Notes under the pieces: generated by a model
Database searches by the model: none
What the model was told of the DNA's origin: nothing
The model's input: only the letters and a program-made list of their open reading frames with translations
In this document: piece after piece, positions 33,189-41,773 of the stretch
How the letters are laid out: each line of letters begins with the position of its first letter
Numbering within the stretch: the first letter of the stretch is position 1
Translations under genes and position numbers: made by a program
Assembly: GCA_903884815.1 (NCBI GenBank)
Contig: CAISGE010000055.1
Coordinates: forward strand, 1 to 58,508
DNA: 58,508 bases
From: Candidatus Omnitrophota bacterium
GTDB taxonomy: Bacteria; Omnitrophota; Omnitrophia; Omnitrophales; Aquincolibacteriaceae
Direction of reading: 5' to 3'

Positions 33189-33542
33189 ATGTTCGAACGA
33201 AAACATCAAAACATAGCGCCGGTCCCGGTCTTCATAAAAAGGTTGGCCCTGTATTTTGGAGCGGCTCTCTTATTGATCTTGGCCGCTTTGTTTATTGGGA
33301 TCGCCGGATATCATTGGTTCGCCGGTTTAACTTGGATTGACTCGCTTTTGAATGCGTCCATGATCTTGGGGGGTATGGGGCCGGTTAATCCGCTCCCTGA
33401 TCCAGGTGCAAAAGTGTTTGCATCGGTCTATGCGCTTTTTAGCGGGCTTATGTTTATCGCCGTCATGGGTGTCGTTTTTTCACCTATTTTGCACAGAATT
33501 CTTCATAAGTTTCATGTGGACGATAAAGATTTTCGGAAATGA
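33189..33542 (+). CDS. Small two-helix membrane protein, channel-like
   Basis: The 117-residue protein has two membrane helices (LYFGAALLLILAALFIGIAG and VFASVYALFSGLMFIAVMGV). Between them is a short loop, LNASMILGGMGPVNPLPDPG, placed like the pore loop of a two-helix potassium channel. The usual TVGYG filter is absent, so channel activity is not established. A cytoplasmic basic C-terminus, RILHKFHVDDKDFRK, follows. TTAAGGAGGA precedes the ATG. It lies after the orphan histidine kinase. I recognise only the general layout. Confidence 0.65.
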   Translation: MFERKHQNIAPVPVFIKRLALYFGAALLLILAALFIGIAGYHWFAGLTWIDSLLNASMILGGMGPVNPLPDPGAKVFASVYALFSGLMFIAVMGVVFSPILHRILHKFHVDDKDFRK

Positions 33543-33718
33543 TGCCTGGGATTTTTTCCTAACCCCATTCGGCGAATTCAATCCTTGGGGGTGCGGTCAC
33601 GATAGAGCTGCGGGCAACGAAAATATATCAAATCCATCGGTTCAATTTGATACTTTGGGAAAGAAAAAAAACGAGCGGCCGGTCCTCGATCATAATATTC
33701 TTACATGGGTAATTTAAG

Positions 33719-36271
33719 ATGAGACGCTTCAAGCTGGCAGGGCCCATCCTCGGATTTTTGCTTTTCGCAGCGGCCCTTGCGGTCCTCCACTCAAAGCTGG
33801 CAACGGTTCACTATCAGGAAGTTGCCAGGGATCTCAAGAGCATCCCAGCAATTTTTTTCCTGGCAGCATGCCTCGTGACCTTTCTGAATTATCTCGTTCT
33901 CACAGGTTACGATACTCTTGCCTTTCGCTACATTAAACGTCCCCTTCACTACATGAGGATTGCTTTCGCGTCCTTCATCGGCTACGCTTTTAGCAATAAT
34001 TTCGGTCTTTCCATGATCGCCGGTAGTTCGGTCCGCTACAGGCTTTACTCGGCCTGGGGATTATCGACTTTGGACATTACCCGGGTCGTCGCTTTTTACA
34101 ACTTCTCCTTTTTTCTCGGCCTTTTTTCTCTTTCCGGACTTGTATTCTGTTTCGAAGCGATCCCGCTTCCGGCCATGTTCCACCGTTTTGGTATTCAAAC
34201 CGCACGACCCATGGGCATCATTCTGCTCGGCATTGTTTTCATCTATTTCTCCATTATCCTGCTGCGTAAAAAACCCTTTCGGATTTTCAAATGGAATGTT
34301 GACGCGCCTTCGCTCCCCCTTGCGTTGTCGCAAGTCGCGGTATCCTCGCTGGATTGGTTGCTGGCCGCACTCGTCCTTTTCATATTGGTTTCTTCGATGG
34401 GCAGAATCAGTTTCGCCCCTTTCCTTGGCATTTTCCTAATAGCACAGATTTTAGGCCTTCTCAGCCAGATTCCCGGAGGATTAGGAGTCTTTGAAGGTGT
34501 AGTTCTGGCGCTTTTACCGGCGACGATCCCCAAATCCCAGGCATTCGCCGTTTTGGTTGCCTACAGGATGATCTACTACCTTTTTCCGCTCATGATCGCC
34601 ACATTGTTCCTGGGTATTTATGAATTTGTGGAACACCGCAACCGAATCCGAAGGGGTGCTGCATTTTTGGGCCGATGGGTTTCACGCATCATCCCGAATG
34701 TGCAAGTATTCATGACGTTCGTGGCCGGGACCCTTTTGCTTTTTTCAGGTGCAACCCCCGCGATTGGAACACGCCTCGTTTGGCTTAAGGATCTTCTTCC
34801 CCTTCCCTTAATGGAAACATCCCACTTTCTGGGAAGTCTCACGGGAGCGGCTCTTCTGATTCTCGCTTTTGGCCTGCAGCGAAGGCTCAACGGAGCTTAT
34901 CTTCTTTCAGTCCTGATGTTGGCATTGGGTATCGTGTTTTCAATTCTCAAAGGGCTGGATTATGAGGAGGCGATTGCGCTGAGCCTCATGCTCGCAAGCA
35001 TTCTTCCTTCAAGGAAATATTTTTACCGGAAGACATCGCTTCTGAATGAACCTCTGACAGGCGAATGGGTTATTGCCATTCTTATGATCATTACGGCATC
35101 CGTGTGGCTCGGTATGTTTGCTTTCAAGCATGTGGATTATTCCCATGATCTTTGGTGGCGCTTCGAGGTTGATGCGGATGCGCCACGGTTCTTACGTGCT
35201 AGTGTGGGCGCCCTTGTTGTGCTTTTGCTCTTTAGCCTGAATCGTCTCATTCGCCCGGCCCGGTCTGAACCTAAACTTCCGACAGCTGATGATCTGATCC
35301 GCATTCGGACGATCCTCGGGGGATCCGCCTCGACGGCCGCAAATATCGTTTTCCTGGGCGATAAGGAAGTCCTTTTTAGCGAAAACGGAAATGCCTTTAT
35401 TATGTACGGCACCCAACGCCGAAGTTGGGTGGCTTGCGGGGATCCGGTTGGCCCGCCAGATGAAGCGCGGGAACTGCTTTGGCGTTTCAGAGAAATGGCG
35501 GACCACTATGCTGCCCGGACCGTCTTTTATGATATAGGCCAAAAATACCTTCCCCTTTATTTGGATCTGGGGCTTACGTTGCTCAAAACAGGCGAAGAAG
35601 CGTTTGTCTCCTTGCAGGATTTCACGCTCGAAGGAAGTGGCCGGAAATATCTTCGCCACATTCACAATCGGTTCGACAAGGAAGGATACAGTTTTGAGGT
35701 CATTCCTAGCCAACAGGTGCGGGCCATGATCCCAGAGCTTAAAAAAGTATCGGATGCCTGGCTTTCAGAAAAGAAAACACGGGAGAAGGGGTTTTCACTG
35801 GGTTCGTTTTCTCCGGACTACCTGGCGAATTTCCCGGTCGCCGTTGTCCGAAAGGACGACAGGATCTTTGCATTTGCCAACATTTGGCCAGGGGGCACTA
35901 AGCAAGAACTCTCGGTAGACCTGATGCGTTATTATCCTCATGGCCCCGGAAGTGTCATGGATTACTTGTTCGTTCAACTTTTTTTATGGGGCAGAGAGCA
36001 GGGCTACGCATGGTTCAATATGGGGGTCGCGCCTCTTTCGGGTTTTGAGCAACACCGTCTTTCACCCGCATGGAATAAGATCAGTTCATTTCTTTTTAAC
36101 TACGGAGAAAGTTTCTATAACTTTCAGGGATTGCGACAATATAAGGAAAAATTCTCACCGGTCTGGAAGCCCAAATTCATTGCTTCGCCCGGGGGGTTTG
36201 TTCTGCCCGGGATTCTCACCGATATCGCGACGCTTATTTCGGGTGGTTTTAGGGGACTCATGGCTAAATGA
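33719..36271 (+). CDS. mprF: Phosphatidylglycerol aminoacyl transferase/flippase, MprF-like
   Basis: The 850-residue protein has an N-terminal flippase region with many membrane segments (IPAIFFLAACLVTFLNYLVL, FSNNFGLSMIAGSSVRYRLY, GLLSQIPGGLGVFEGVVLAL). A C-terminal cytosolic synthase domain (DUF2156) contains FLGDKEVLFSENGNAFIMYG, RRSWVACGDPVGPPDEARE and YAWFNMGVAPLSGFEQHRL. MprF-type enzymes transfer Lys, Ala or Arg from aminoacyl-tRNA to phosphatidylglycerol and flip the product, lowering surface negative charge. The length and two-domain order match the family. The amino-acid specificity cannot be read from the sequence. The upstream 176 bp hold no clear gene. Confidence 0.88.
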   Translation: MRRFKLAGPILGFLLFAAALAVLHSKLATVHYQEVARDLKSIPAIFFLAACLVTFLNYLVLTGYDTLAFRYIKRPLHYMRIAFASFIGYAFSNNFGLSMIAGSSVRYRLYSAWGLSTLDITRVVAFYNFSFFLGLFSLSGLVFCFEAIPLPAMFHRFGIQTARPMGIILLGIVFIYFSIILLRKKPFRIFKWNVDAPSLPLALSQVAVSSLDWLLAALVLFILVSSMGRISFAPFLGIFLIAQILGLLSQIPGGLGVFEGVVLALLPATIPKSQAFAVLVAYRMIYYLFPLMIATLFLGIYEFVEHRNRIRRGAAFLGRWVSRIIPNVQVFMTFVAGTLLLFSGATPAIGTRLVWLKDLLPLPLMETSHFLGSLTGAALLILAFGLQRRLNGAYLLSVLMLALGIVFSILKGLDYEEAIALSLMLASILPSRKYFYRKTSLLNEPLTGEWVIAILMIITASVWLGMFAFKHVDYSHDLWWRFEVDADAPRFLRASVGALVVLLLFSLNRLIRPARSEPKLPTADDLIRIRTILGGSASTAANIVFLGDKEVLFSENGNAFIMYGTQRRSWVACGDPVGPPDEARELLWRFREMADHYAARTVFYDIGQKYLPLYLDLGLTLLKTGEEAFVSLQDFTLEGSGRKYLRHIHNRFDKEGYSFEVIPSQQVRAMIPELKKVSDAWLSEKKTREKGFSLGSFSPDYLANFPVAVVRKDDRIFAFANIWPGGTKQELSVDLMRYYPHGPGSVMDYLFVQLFLWGREQGYAWFNMGVAPLSGFEQHRLSPAWNKISSFLFNYGESFYNFQGLRQYKEKFSPVWKPKFIASPGGFVLPGILTDIATLISGGFRGLMAK

Positions 36272-36369
36272 ACTTTACCCAAGGAATGCGGTTCTTCAGC
36301 GGCGTTTTTTGCCCTCCCTTCATGCCCGGCGCGCGAATCGCGGTGAATGCCGCAGATTCATGACGAAAC

Positions 36370-36413
36370 TGTAATCTGGAAGTCATCCTTCCGTAATGTC
36401 TTGGGGTTATACT
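36370..36413 (+). promoter_or_regulatory. Triple TCATC-type operator and promoter, copy B
   Basis: Pentamers TAATC (36372), TCATC (36383) and TAATG (36394) have an 11-bp period. They are followed by -10 TATACT at 36408-36413. The element matches copy C at 24 of 29 positions. It is 90 bp upstream of the small peptide gene at 36503. Confidence 0.65.
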
Positions 36414-36502
36414 TCAAATGTCACATTGGAGATCGGCGCTGGAATTCATTAGATAGAAGCGGACGGTCTGGAATAAAAACTATTTAACCGAGGAGAAACA
36501 AA

Positions 36503-36676
36503 ATGAAAAAGATGATCATGATCGCGTTGATGTTGATGGTCGCTGGAACTGCTGCTTATGCGGCTCTGCCTGCCAAGAAGGTGGAATGTAACGTGAATGG
36601 ACAAGTGAAGCTGGTCAAGACCGTCGATGCATGCAAGATTTTAGGCGGCACGGTGGTTGAAGCGAAGAAGGTATAA
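36503..36676 (+). CDS. Small secreted two-cysteine peptide, paralog 1
   Basis: A 57-residue product with a signal peptide (MKKMIMIALMLMVAGTAAYA) and a mature part of about 37 residues. The mature pattern is KVECNVNGQVKLVKTVDACK, then ILGGTVVEAKKV. Two cysteines are 15 apart, and the second is followed by GG and a Val/Glu/Lys end. Two paralogs in this window (36783, 45132) share the same spacing of Cys, Gly and the TV-x2-C segment. A disulfide-bonded periplasmic peptide is likely, but no known family comes to mind. GAGGAG precedes the ATG; promoter copy B and a strong terminator frame it. Confidence 0.8.
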   Translation: MKKMIMIALMLMVAGTAAYAALPAKKVECNVNGQVKLVKTVDACKILGGTVVEAKKV

Positions 36677-36716
36677 TCGGGACAGTCCGCAGGAGTTTCG
36701 AGGAAACTGTGGTAGA

Positions 36717-36758
36717 ACAAAGGGAGTTGTCGGAAAAGGACGCTCCCTTTGTTTTTTT
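36717..36758 (+). terminator. Rho-independent terminator
   Basis: ACAAAGGGAG (36717-36726) pairs perfectly with CTCCCTTTGT (36743-36752), followed by a T7 run. It separates the two tandem small-peptide genes. Confidence 0.9.
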
Positions 36759-36782
36759 GAGGGCTAACAGAGGAGTCATGCG

Positions 36783-36965
36783 GTGAAAAAGATGCTGTTG
36801 ATGGCGCTCATGTTAATCGCCGCTGGAACTGTCGTTTATGCCGCGATGTCCCAAGAGACCGTAGAATGCGACGTGAAGGGAAATACGAAGTGGCTCAAGA
36901 CCGTTGATGCTTGCAAGGATTTAGGGGGCAAGGTGATTGAAGTGAAGAGAGTTACAAAAAAGTAG
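36783..36965 (+). CDS. Small secreted two-cysteine peptide, paralog 2
   Basis: A 60-residue product with signal peptide MLLMALMLIAAGTVVYAAMS and mature pattern TVECDVKGNTKWLKTVDACK, then DLGGKVIEVKR. It is the closest relative of the gene at 36503 (VDACK-x-LGG is shared), so a tandem duplication is likely. It starts with GTG at 36783 and has GAGGAG upstream. It lies beyond the terminator of paralog 1, and no triple-repeat operator is directly upstream, so it may have its own weak promoter or rely on read-through. Confidence 0.75.
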   Translation: MKKMLLMALMLIAAGTVVYAAMSQETVECDVKGNTKWLKTVDACKDLGGKVIEVKRVTKK

Positions 36966-37168
36966 TCCCTCAGGCTTTTCAGAAACGGCGGTTATTTGCA
37001 AGGGGTTGCCGAAAAGGGTGTTTTACACAATAGTTTCTTTTGCTTATTCGATGCATGGTCGTTGGCAGCAGTCCGGCCTCACTGCAAGATGTTTGCGAAG
37101 TGGTTTGAAAGTTTTTATCCGATGACGGGGTTCTGTTTGTAATCCCAGCCGATGGAAGGGGAAATATC

Positions 37169-37408
37169 ATGCGTAAGTTCGCGATCGTTTTTTTTGCTCT
37201 CACGCTCATCCTGGGCAGCCTTTCGATGACTGCTTATGCAAACGATTGTACGAAGGATACTCCGGTCGACCGGTTCGGGGATTGGTTCTGCAATCTTGGG
37301 AAAAAGCCTAAGATCAAAAACAGGAACATTGCGACGCGTAAGGCGAACCGTCTCGCGGACTGCGCTGAAAAACAAGCGCGGGAAGCAGCCGGGCCTTTTA
37401 GCACCTGA
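37169..37408 (+). CDS. Small secreted protein, unknown
   Basis: The 79-residue product has a signal peptide ending around MTAYAN. The mature part contains DCTKDTPVDRFGDWFCNLGK and a basic Arg/Lys/Ala-rich C-terminal helix (NRNIATRKANRLADCAEKQA). Three cysteines are present. GAAGGGGAA precedes the ATG. It is not a clear member of the neighbouring two-cysteine family, since the Cys spacing and tail differ. No family is recognised. Confidence 0.65.
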   Translation: MRKFAIVFFALTLILGSLSMTAYANDCTKDTPVDRFGDWFCNLGKKPKIKNRNIATRKANRLADCAEKQAREAAGPFST

Positions 37409-37481
37409 TGGTTTTTAAGCGGCTTCAAGCGATTCAAAGCTGACGTGCTGCGTAACGAGAAAACATGTAAAGGAAAATACC

Positions 37482-38831
37482 ATGGCGAAAACCGATGGGT
37501 CGGAACGGTATGCGAAGTATGTGAATCCTCAGTGGGTACGGCTCCTGGATCTTCTCGGCATGAATGTGCGTTACGAGAGATGTCTTGGCGCGGAATTGTT
37601 CCCTGAAACGGGTGGCCGTATTCTGGATTTTCTCTCTGGGTTTTGTGTCTACAACGCGGGGCATAATCACCCGGCGATCATCGCGGCCTTAAAGGACGAG
37701 CTTGATAAAAACGGCCCCCTGATGCTTCAAAGTCATGTGCCCGAACTGGCCGGGGTGGTCGCGGAACGGTTGTGCCGGCTTGCCGGTGGAGCGCTTGCCC
37801 GCGTCTTTTTTACAAGTTCAGGTAGCGAAGGAGTGGAAACCGCGATCAAGTTTTCACGGGCCTACACAAAACGGAACGCCATCTTGTATTGTGACGGAGC
37901 CTTTCACGGCCTGACGTGCGGGGCGCTTTCGCTCATGGGAGATCCTTTCTGGAAAGAAGGGTTTGGACCGATGATGCAAGGAACGGACGCCATTCCTTTT
38001 AATGACCTCGGGGCCCTGGAGCGGAAATTATCCTCAAAAACAATCGCCGCTTTTATCGTCGAGCCCGTTCAGTCCGAGGCCGGGATCCGGCTTCCGGAAA
38101 ATGATTATTTACGTGAGGCCCAACGGCTGTGCCGCCGTTATGGAACCCTCTTTGTGCTGGATGAGGTGCAGACGGGGATTTACCGGACAGGCGCTTTTTT
38201 GGCGGGGCAGCATTACGGCGTGGAACCGGACATGGTGATCCTTGCCAAAGCGATGAGCGGCGGACTTATTCCCGTGGGGGCGGTTTTAATGACGCAGGCC
38301 ATTTCCGACTCGGTCTATACTTCGTTAAAGCGCGCCATTGTCCATGCTTCGACTTTTGGCGAAAATGGCCTGGCCATGCGCGTGGTGCTCGCAACCTTGG
38401 ATGTTTTGGAGGGCGGGAAGCTTGGAGAAGCGAGCGCCGCATTGGGCATGGCGTTCCGGCAAAGGCTCCGCGAGGCGCTGGCCCCGTATGAAATGTTCAA
38501 AGAGGTCCGCGGCCTGGGAATGCTCTCCGGGATCGAGTGGCAGGCTCCCAAACGGCTGAGTCTGAAAGTCCCCTTCGAATTGTTCAAACGCATCCACCCC
38601 GGCATGTTTGGCCAAATCCTGGTGATGCATCTCTATCGTGAGAAAAAGATCCTGACACAGATCTGCGGGAACAACTTCATGGTGCTGAAAGTGGCGCCGC
38701 CGCTTATCGCCACGCCGGAGCAGCTGGATCATTTTGTGAAATCCATAGCAGAAACGGCGGAGATGATCCATACATCGGCGCGTTTTTGGACGGATGCCAT
38801 CGCGATGATGGGCCATGCCGTGACGGTCTGA
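37482..38831 (+). CDS. Class III PLP aminotransferase
   Basis: The 449-residue protein has class III aminotransferase signatures: FTSSGSEGVETAIKFSRAYT, DGAFHGLTCGALSLMG, FIVEPVQSEAGIRLP, LFVLDEVQTGIYRTG and VILAKAMSGGLIPVG, with K256 as the PLP lysine. The family includes ornithine, acetylornithine and diamine aminotransferases; the amine substrate is unknown. It heads the polyketide operon, with its stop 26 bp before the YceI-like gene. Amine transfer could tailor the polyketide or supply a precursor, but that is inference. AAAGGA precedes the ATG. Confidence 0.85.
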   Translation: MAKTDGSERYAKYVNPQWVRLLDLLGMNVRYERCLGAELFPETGGRILDFLSGFCVYNAGHNHPAIIAALKDELDKNGPLMLQSHVPELAGVVAERLCRLAGGALARVFFTSSGSEGVETAIKFSRAYTKRNAILYCDGAFHGLTCGALSLMGDPFWKEGFGPMMQGTDAIPFNDLGALERKLSSKTIAAFIVEPVQSEAGIRLPENDYLREAQRLCRRYGTLFVLDEVQTGIYRTGAFLAGQHYGVEPDMVILAKAMSGGLIPVGAVLMTQAISDSVYTSLKRAIVHASTFGENGLAMRVVLATLDVLEGGKLGEASAALGMAFRQRLREALAPYEMFKEVRGLGMLSGIEWQAPKRLSLKVPFELFKRIHPGMFGQILVMHLYREKKILTQICGNNFMVLKVAPPLIATPEQLDHFVKSIAETAEMIHTSARFWTDAIAMMGHAVTV

Positions 38832-38856
38832 TCCACAAAAAGGGGCAAAGACTTCC

Positions 38857-39483
38857 ATGAGGATGATCAAGATCGGCGTTGGGATCCTGGCGGCTGGCAT
38901 TCTGATCTCAACGGGTTTGGCGGCGATGATGGTCTATACATTGCGCCTTCCCGAAAGCGTCTTGGAATTCAAGGTCGGTTCCACGCTTCATGAAGTCGAG
39001 GGAAGGGTCGCCTCTTTTTCGGTCAAGCCGTTTTCGTTCGATTTTGAAAAACCGGCGCTCCAGGAAAACATCGAAGTGACTTTTCCTGTGCGTGCCATGC
39101 TCACGGGGATGCAGGCGCGGGATGTCTTGATGTACAAGATGTTTGATGCCGATCATTATTCCGAGATTTTTTATAAAGCCAGCACGATGCAATGTGCTTC
39201 TGAAAATCCGGACCGCCTGAGCTGTTCCGTTCCGGGCGAGCTGACGATACGGAAGACGACCCTTCCGGTTCTGCTTCATGCTGTGATCGAGCGGCAGGGG
39301 AGCAAACTGCATGCCCGCGGAGACGCCAAGCTTTCGCTCAAGGCCTTTGATCTGCACCCGCCGTCGGTGATGGGGATCCTCAAGGTTTTTGACGAGGTCT
39401 CGATCCATTTTGATACCGGATGGGATGCCGCTTCGCCTCAAGAACTTTTGCCCAAACCCAAAGATCCTCTCCAGGCCGTATGA
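38857..39483 (+). CDS. YceI-like periplasmic lipid-binding protein
   Basis: The 208-residue protein has an N-terminal signal or anchor (IKIGVGILAAGILISTGLAA). A YceI-like lipocalin domain follows: FKVGSTLHEVEGRVASFSV, RDVLMYKMFDADHYSEIFYK, IRKTTLPVLLHAVIERQGS, LKAFDLHPPSVMGIL and DEVSIHFDTGW. YceI proteins bind isoprenoid-like lipids in the periplasm. Placed inside a type III polyketide operon, it could carry the lipid product or a precursor. Its TGA overlaps the ATG of the next gene (ATGA), so translation is coupled. Confidence 0.8.
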   Translation: MRMIKIGVGILAAGILISTGLAAMMVYTLRLPESVLEFKVGSTLHEVEGRVASFSVKPFSFDFEKPALQENIEVTFPVRAMLTGMQARDVLMYKMFDADHYSEIFYKASTMQCASENPDRLSCSVPGELTIRKTTLPVLLHAVIERQGSKLHARGDAKLSLKAFDLHPPSVMGILKVFDEVSIHFDTGWDAASPQELLPKPKDPLQAV

Positions 39484-40673
39484 CGATGACGCATCCATTT
39501 GACCTGGCAATCCTCGGGGCGGGTCCGAGCGGAAGCAGTCTCGCGATCACCATGGCCCGCCACGGTTGGCGTGTGGTTCTTTTGGAAAAAGGAAAAATGC
39601 CGCGGGATAAAGTCTGTGGCGGATTCATCGGACCCGCGAACCATGAACTCCTTGAAGAACTGGGTCTTCATGAGCCGATGCGGCAGGCGGGTTTCCCCAT
39701 TCTCAGAAATCTTTTGCTGAGCGTCCCCCGGGACCGTTCGATCGAGATCCCTCTTGAGGTTCCAGGGAAGACGACAACCGCGTGGGGAGTTTGGCGGCGT
39801 GAATTTGATGAGCTCCTGGTGAAAGAAGCCCGCAAGGCCGGGGTACTTGTCCTGGAGCGGACGACGGTGAGCCGTATCGAAAATGGGAAAATAAATCGTC
39901 TCTTCTGTTCCGAGGGTTCCTGCGCCGGAGGAGTGATCGAGGCGGCCGTCGTGGTGAACGCATCCGGGATCGATCGTGGGCAGATGAAAGGGCCTTTTCA
40001 CGCGATGGGGCTTGCGGCCGAATTTGAGAATGCGAATGTTCCGCCGTCCCAGGTGTCTGTGCATTATGCTCCCGAGGGGCACTGTGGGATCGATCCGATC
40101 GGGCAAGGACGCGTTACTGTTGGGTACGTCGCCGACCCGGTTCTTTTTGAACGCGGTCACAAGGATCCCGCCGAGATCCTCGCTTTGTTCCGTCAGCAGA
40201 ACGGATGCCTTCACCGGATGCTTGAAGGAGCTCGGCAGATCACACCCTGGAAGGGGACCCCTATTTATCTGGTCCGGAAATTCCGTTTTTTTCAGGAGGG
40301 TATGTTTCATGTGGGGGACGCGGTCGGCAATGTGAATCCCGTGGGAGGCATCGGTTTGACCCTGGCTTTTCAGAGTTCCAGGCTTTTGGCAGGGCTTCTC
40401 AAACGCGGGGCTGCCGCGGAACTTTCGCCTGAAGCGGTCGCGCGTGACTATGAACGGTTATGGCGCCGGGAACTGCTCGGCCGTCTCCGGATGTCCCGTT
40501 TTCTCGGGAAGCTCAGCCACAAACCGTTCGTGGCGGAAGTTATGATGAATATTTTTCAGTCTTTTCCGGGTTTCTTGAAGTCAGCCTTTGCACAACAGCA
40601 TGCTTTTGTCTATTCCGATCCGAACCCAAGGCGGCTTGTTCCCGGGCCGCAAGAAAGGCACCCGTCCTTATGA
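39480..40673 (+). CDS. FAD-dependent oxidoreductase, geranylgeranyl-reductase-like
   Basis: The 397-residue protein starts with a Rossmann FAD motif, LAILGAGPSGSSLAITMARH, and has DKVCGGFIGPANHELLEELG. The late FAD/ribityl motif is FHVGDAVGNVNPVGGIGLTL. Both are typical of the geranylgeranyl reductase/FAD monooxygenase family. It probably reduces or hydroxylates the polyketide. It overlaps both neighbours by 4 bp (ATGA at each end), which ties it firmly to the polyketide synthase. The ATG at 39480 is chosen because of that coupling; the next ATG is 39486. Confidence 0.85.
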   Translation: MTMTHPFDLAILGAGPSGSSLAITMARHGWRVVLLEKGKMPRDKVCGGFIGPANHELLEELGLHEPMRQAGFPILRNLLLSVPRDRSIEIPLEVPGKTTTAWGVWRREFDELLVKEARKAGVLVLERTTVSRIENGKINRLFCSEGSCAGGVIEAAVVVNASGIDRGQMKGPFHAMGLAAEFENANVPPSQVSVHYAPEGHCGIDPIGQGRVTVGYVADPVLFERGHKDPAEILALFRQQNGCLHRMLEGARQITPWKGTPIYLVRKFRFFQEGMFHVGDAVGNVNPVGGIGLTLAFQSSRLLAGLLKRGAAAELSPEAVARDYERLWRRELLGRLRMSRFLGKLSHKPFVAEVMMNIFQSFPGFLKSAFAQQHAFVYSDPNPRRLVPGPQERHPSL

Positions 40674-41773
40674 ACTCAAAAATCATCGGCATTGAAACGG
40701 CAGTCCCTCTCCTTTGCGTGAGCCAGAAAGACGCCTTCGCCTGCGCGGCGCAAAAGCAGGGGATACAACCCGCGACGTTGAGGTGGTATGACCGCTTCAT
40801 GTCCGATAAGGGAATAGAAACGCGTCATTTTGCCGTGGATGACGTTTCCGAAGTCCTGGAAGAAAGCCGGAATGTGACCCATGAGCGTTTCCGGAGGACC
40901 GCGGCCCGTCTCGGTGCCGAGGCGCTCCGGAAAGTCCTGGAAACTGCCGGGATTGAACCGAAAGACCTGGACGGGCTTGTGACGACGACTTGCACGGGCT
41001 ATCTTTGCCCGGGTTTGACGTCCTATATTTCCGAGGCTCTCGGCCTTCGTCCCGACCTTTTTGCGATGGACCTTGCCGGGCTGGGCTGCGGCGCCGCTTT
41101 GCCGGCGCTTCGGGCCGCGGATCAATATCTCGCCCTGCATCCGGCGTCCCGCGTTGCGGTGGTCTCCGTCGAGATCTGCTCGGCCGCGATCTTCTGGGGT
41201 GACGATATCGAGCTGATCCTCTCCAATTCTATTTTCGCGGACGGAGCGGCCGCTTGCCTTTTGACCAATGATCCTGAACGGCAGGGTTTTTCACTGACGG
41301 GATTCAGCTCCCTGCTTTGGCCGGAACACCGCGACGATTTGCGGTTCAAGACCGAAGACGGCAGGCTCCGGAATGTGATCAGCCGGAGCGTCCCGGCAGT
41401 GGCTGCGAGAGCGGTTGGGGAATTGATGGCGGATCTCATTGGCCGTGCCCCTGTGGGCCGGTGGCACGCGGCCGTGCATCCGGGAGGGCGTATGATCCTG
41501 GATGAAATTGAAAAAAAAGTGCCGGCGCTGGCCGGGAAATTAGCCCGGTCGCGTGAGGTGCTTCGTCTCTACGGGAACATGTCCTCCCCGAGCGTGCTTT
41601 TTGTGCTGAAAGATATTTTGGAAAAGGACTGCCCGGAGACGGACGAAGCGATCCTGATCTTTGCCTTTGGCGCAGGTTTTTCAGCGTATGGTGCCAAGCT
41701 TCAAATGTGTGTCTCGGAGAAAAAAAAGTGCATCGAAATTCCGATCGCAACGGAGGAACTCTGCCATGGCTGA
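40670..41773 (+). CDS. Type III polyketide synthase (chalcone synthase-like)
   Basis: The 367-residue protein has the full type III catalytic triad: Cys140 in AGLGCGAALPAL, His270 in WHAAVHPGGRMILD and Asn303 in YGNMSSPSVLF. These enzymes condense malonyl-CoA onto an acyl-CoA starter to give alkylresorcinols, alkylpyrones or related phenolic lipids. The first residue is in the ATGA overlap with the FAD gene. The 3' end overlaps the methyltransferase by 8 bp. The order FAD enzyme, polyketide synthase, methyltransferase recalls the srsABC-type phenolic-lipid operons of actinomycetes, although the tailoring families differ. The product is unknown. Confidence 0.9.
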   Translation: MNSKIIGIETAVPLLCVSQKDAFACAAQKQGIQPATLRWYDRFMSDKGIETRHFAVDDVSEVLEESRNVTHERFRRTAARLGAEALRKVLETAGIEPKDLDGLVTTTCTGYLCPGLTSYISEALGLRPDLFAMDLAGLGCGAALPALRAADQYLALHPASRVAVVSVEICSAAIFWGDDIELILSNSIFADGAAACLLTNDPERQGFSLTGFSSLLWPEHRDDLRFKTEDGRLRNVISRSVPAVAARAVGELMADLIGRAPVGRWHAAVHPGGRMILDEIEKKVPALAGKLARSREVLRLYGNMSSPSVLFVLKDILEKDCPETDEAILIFAFGAGFSAYGAKLQMCVSEKKKCIEIPIATEELCHG

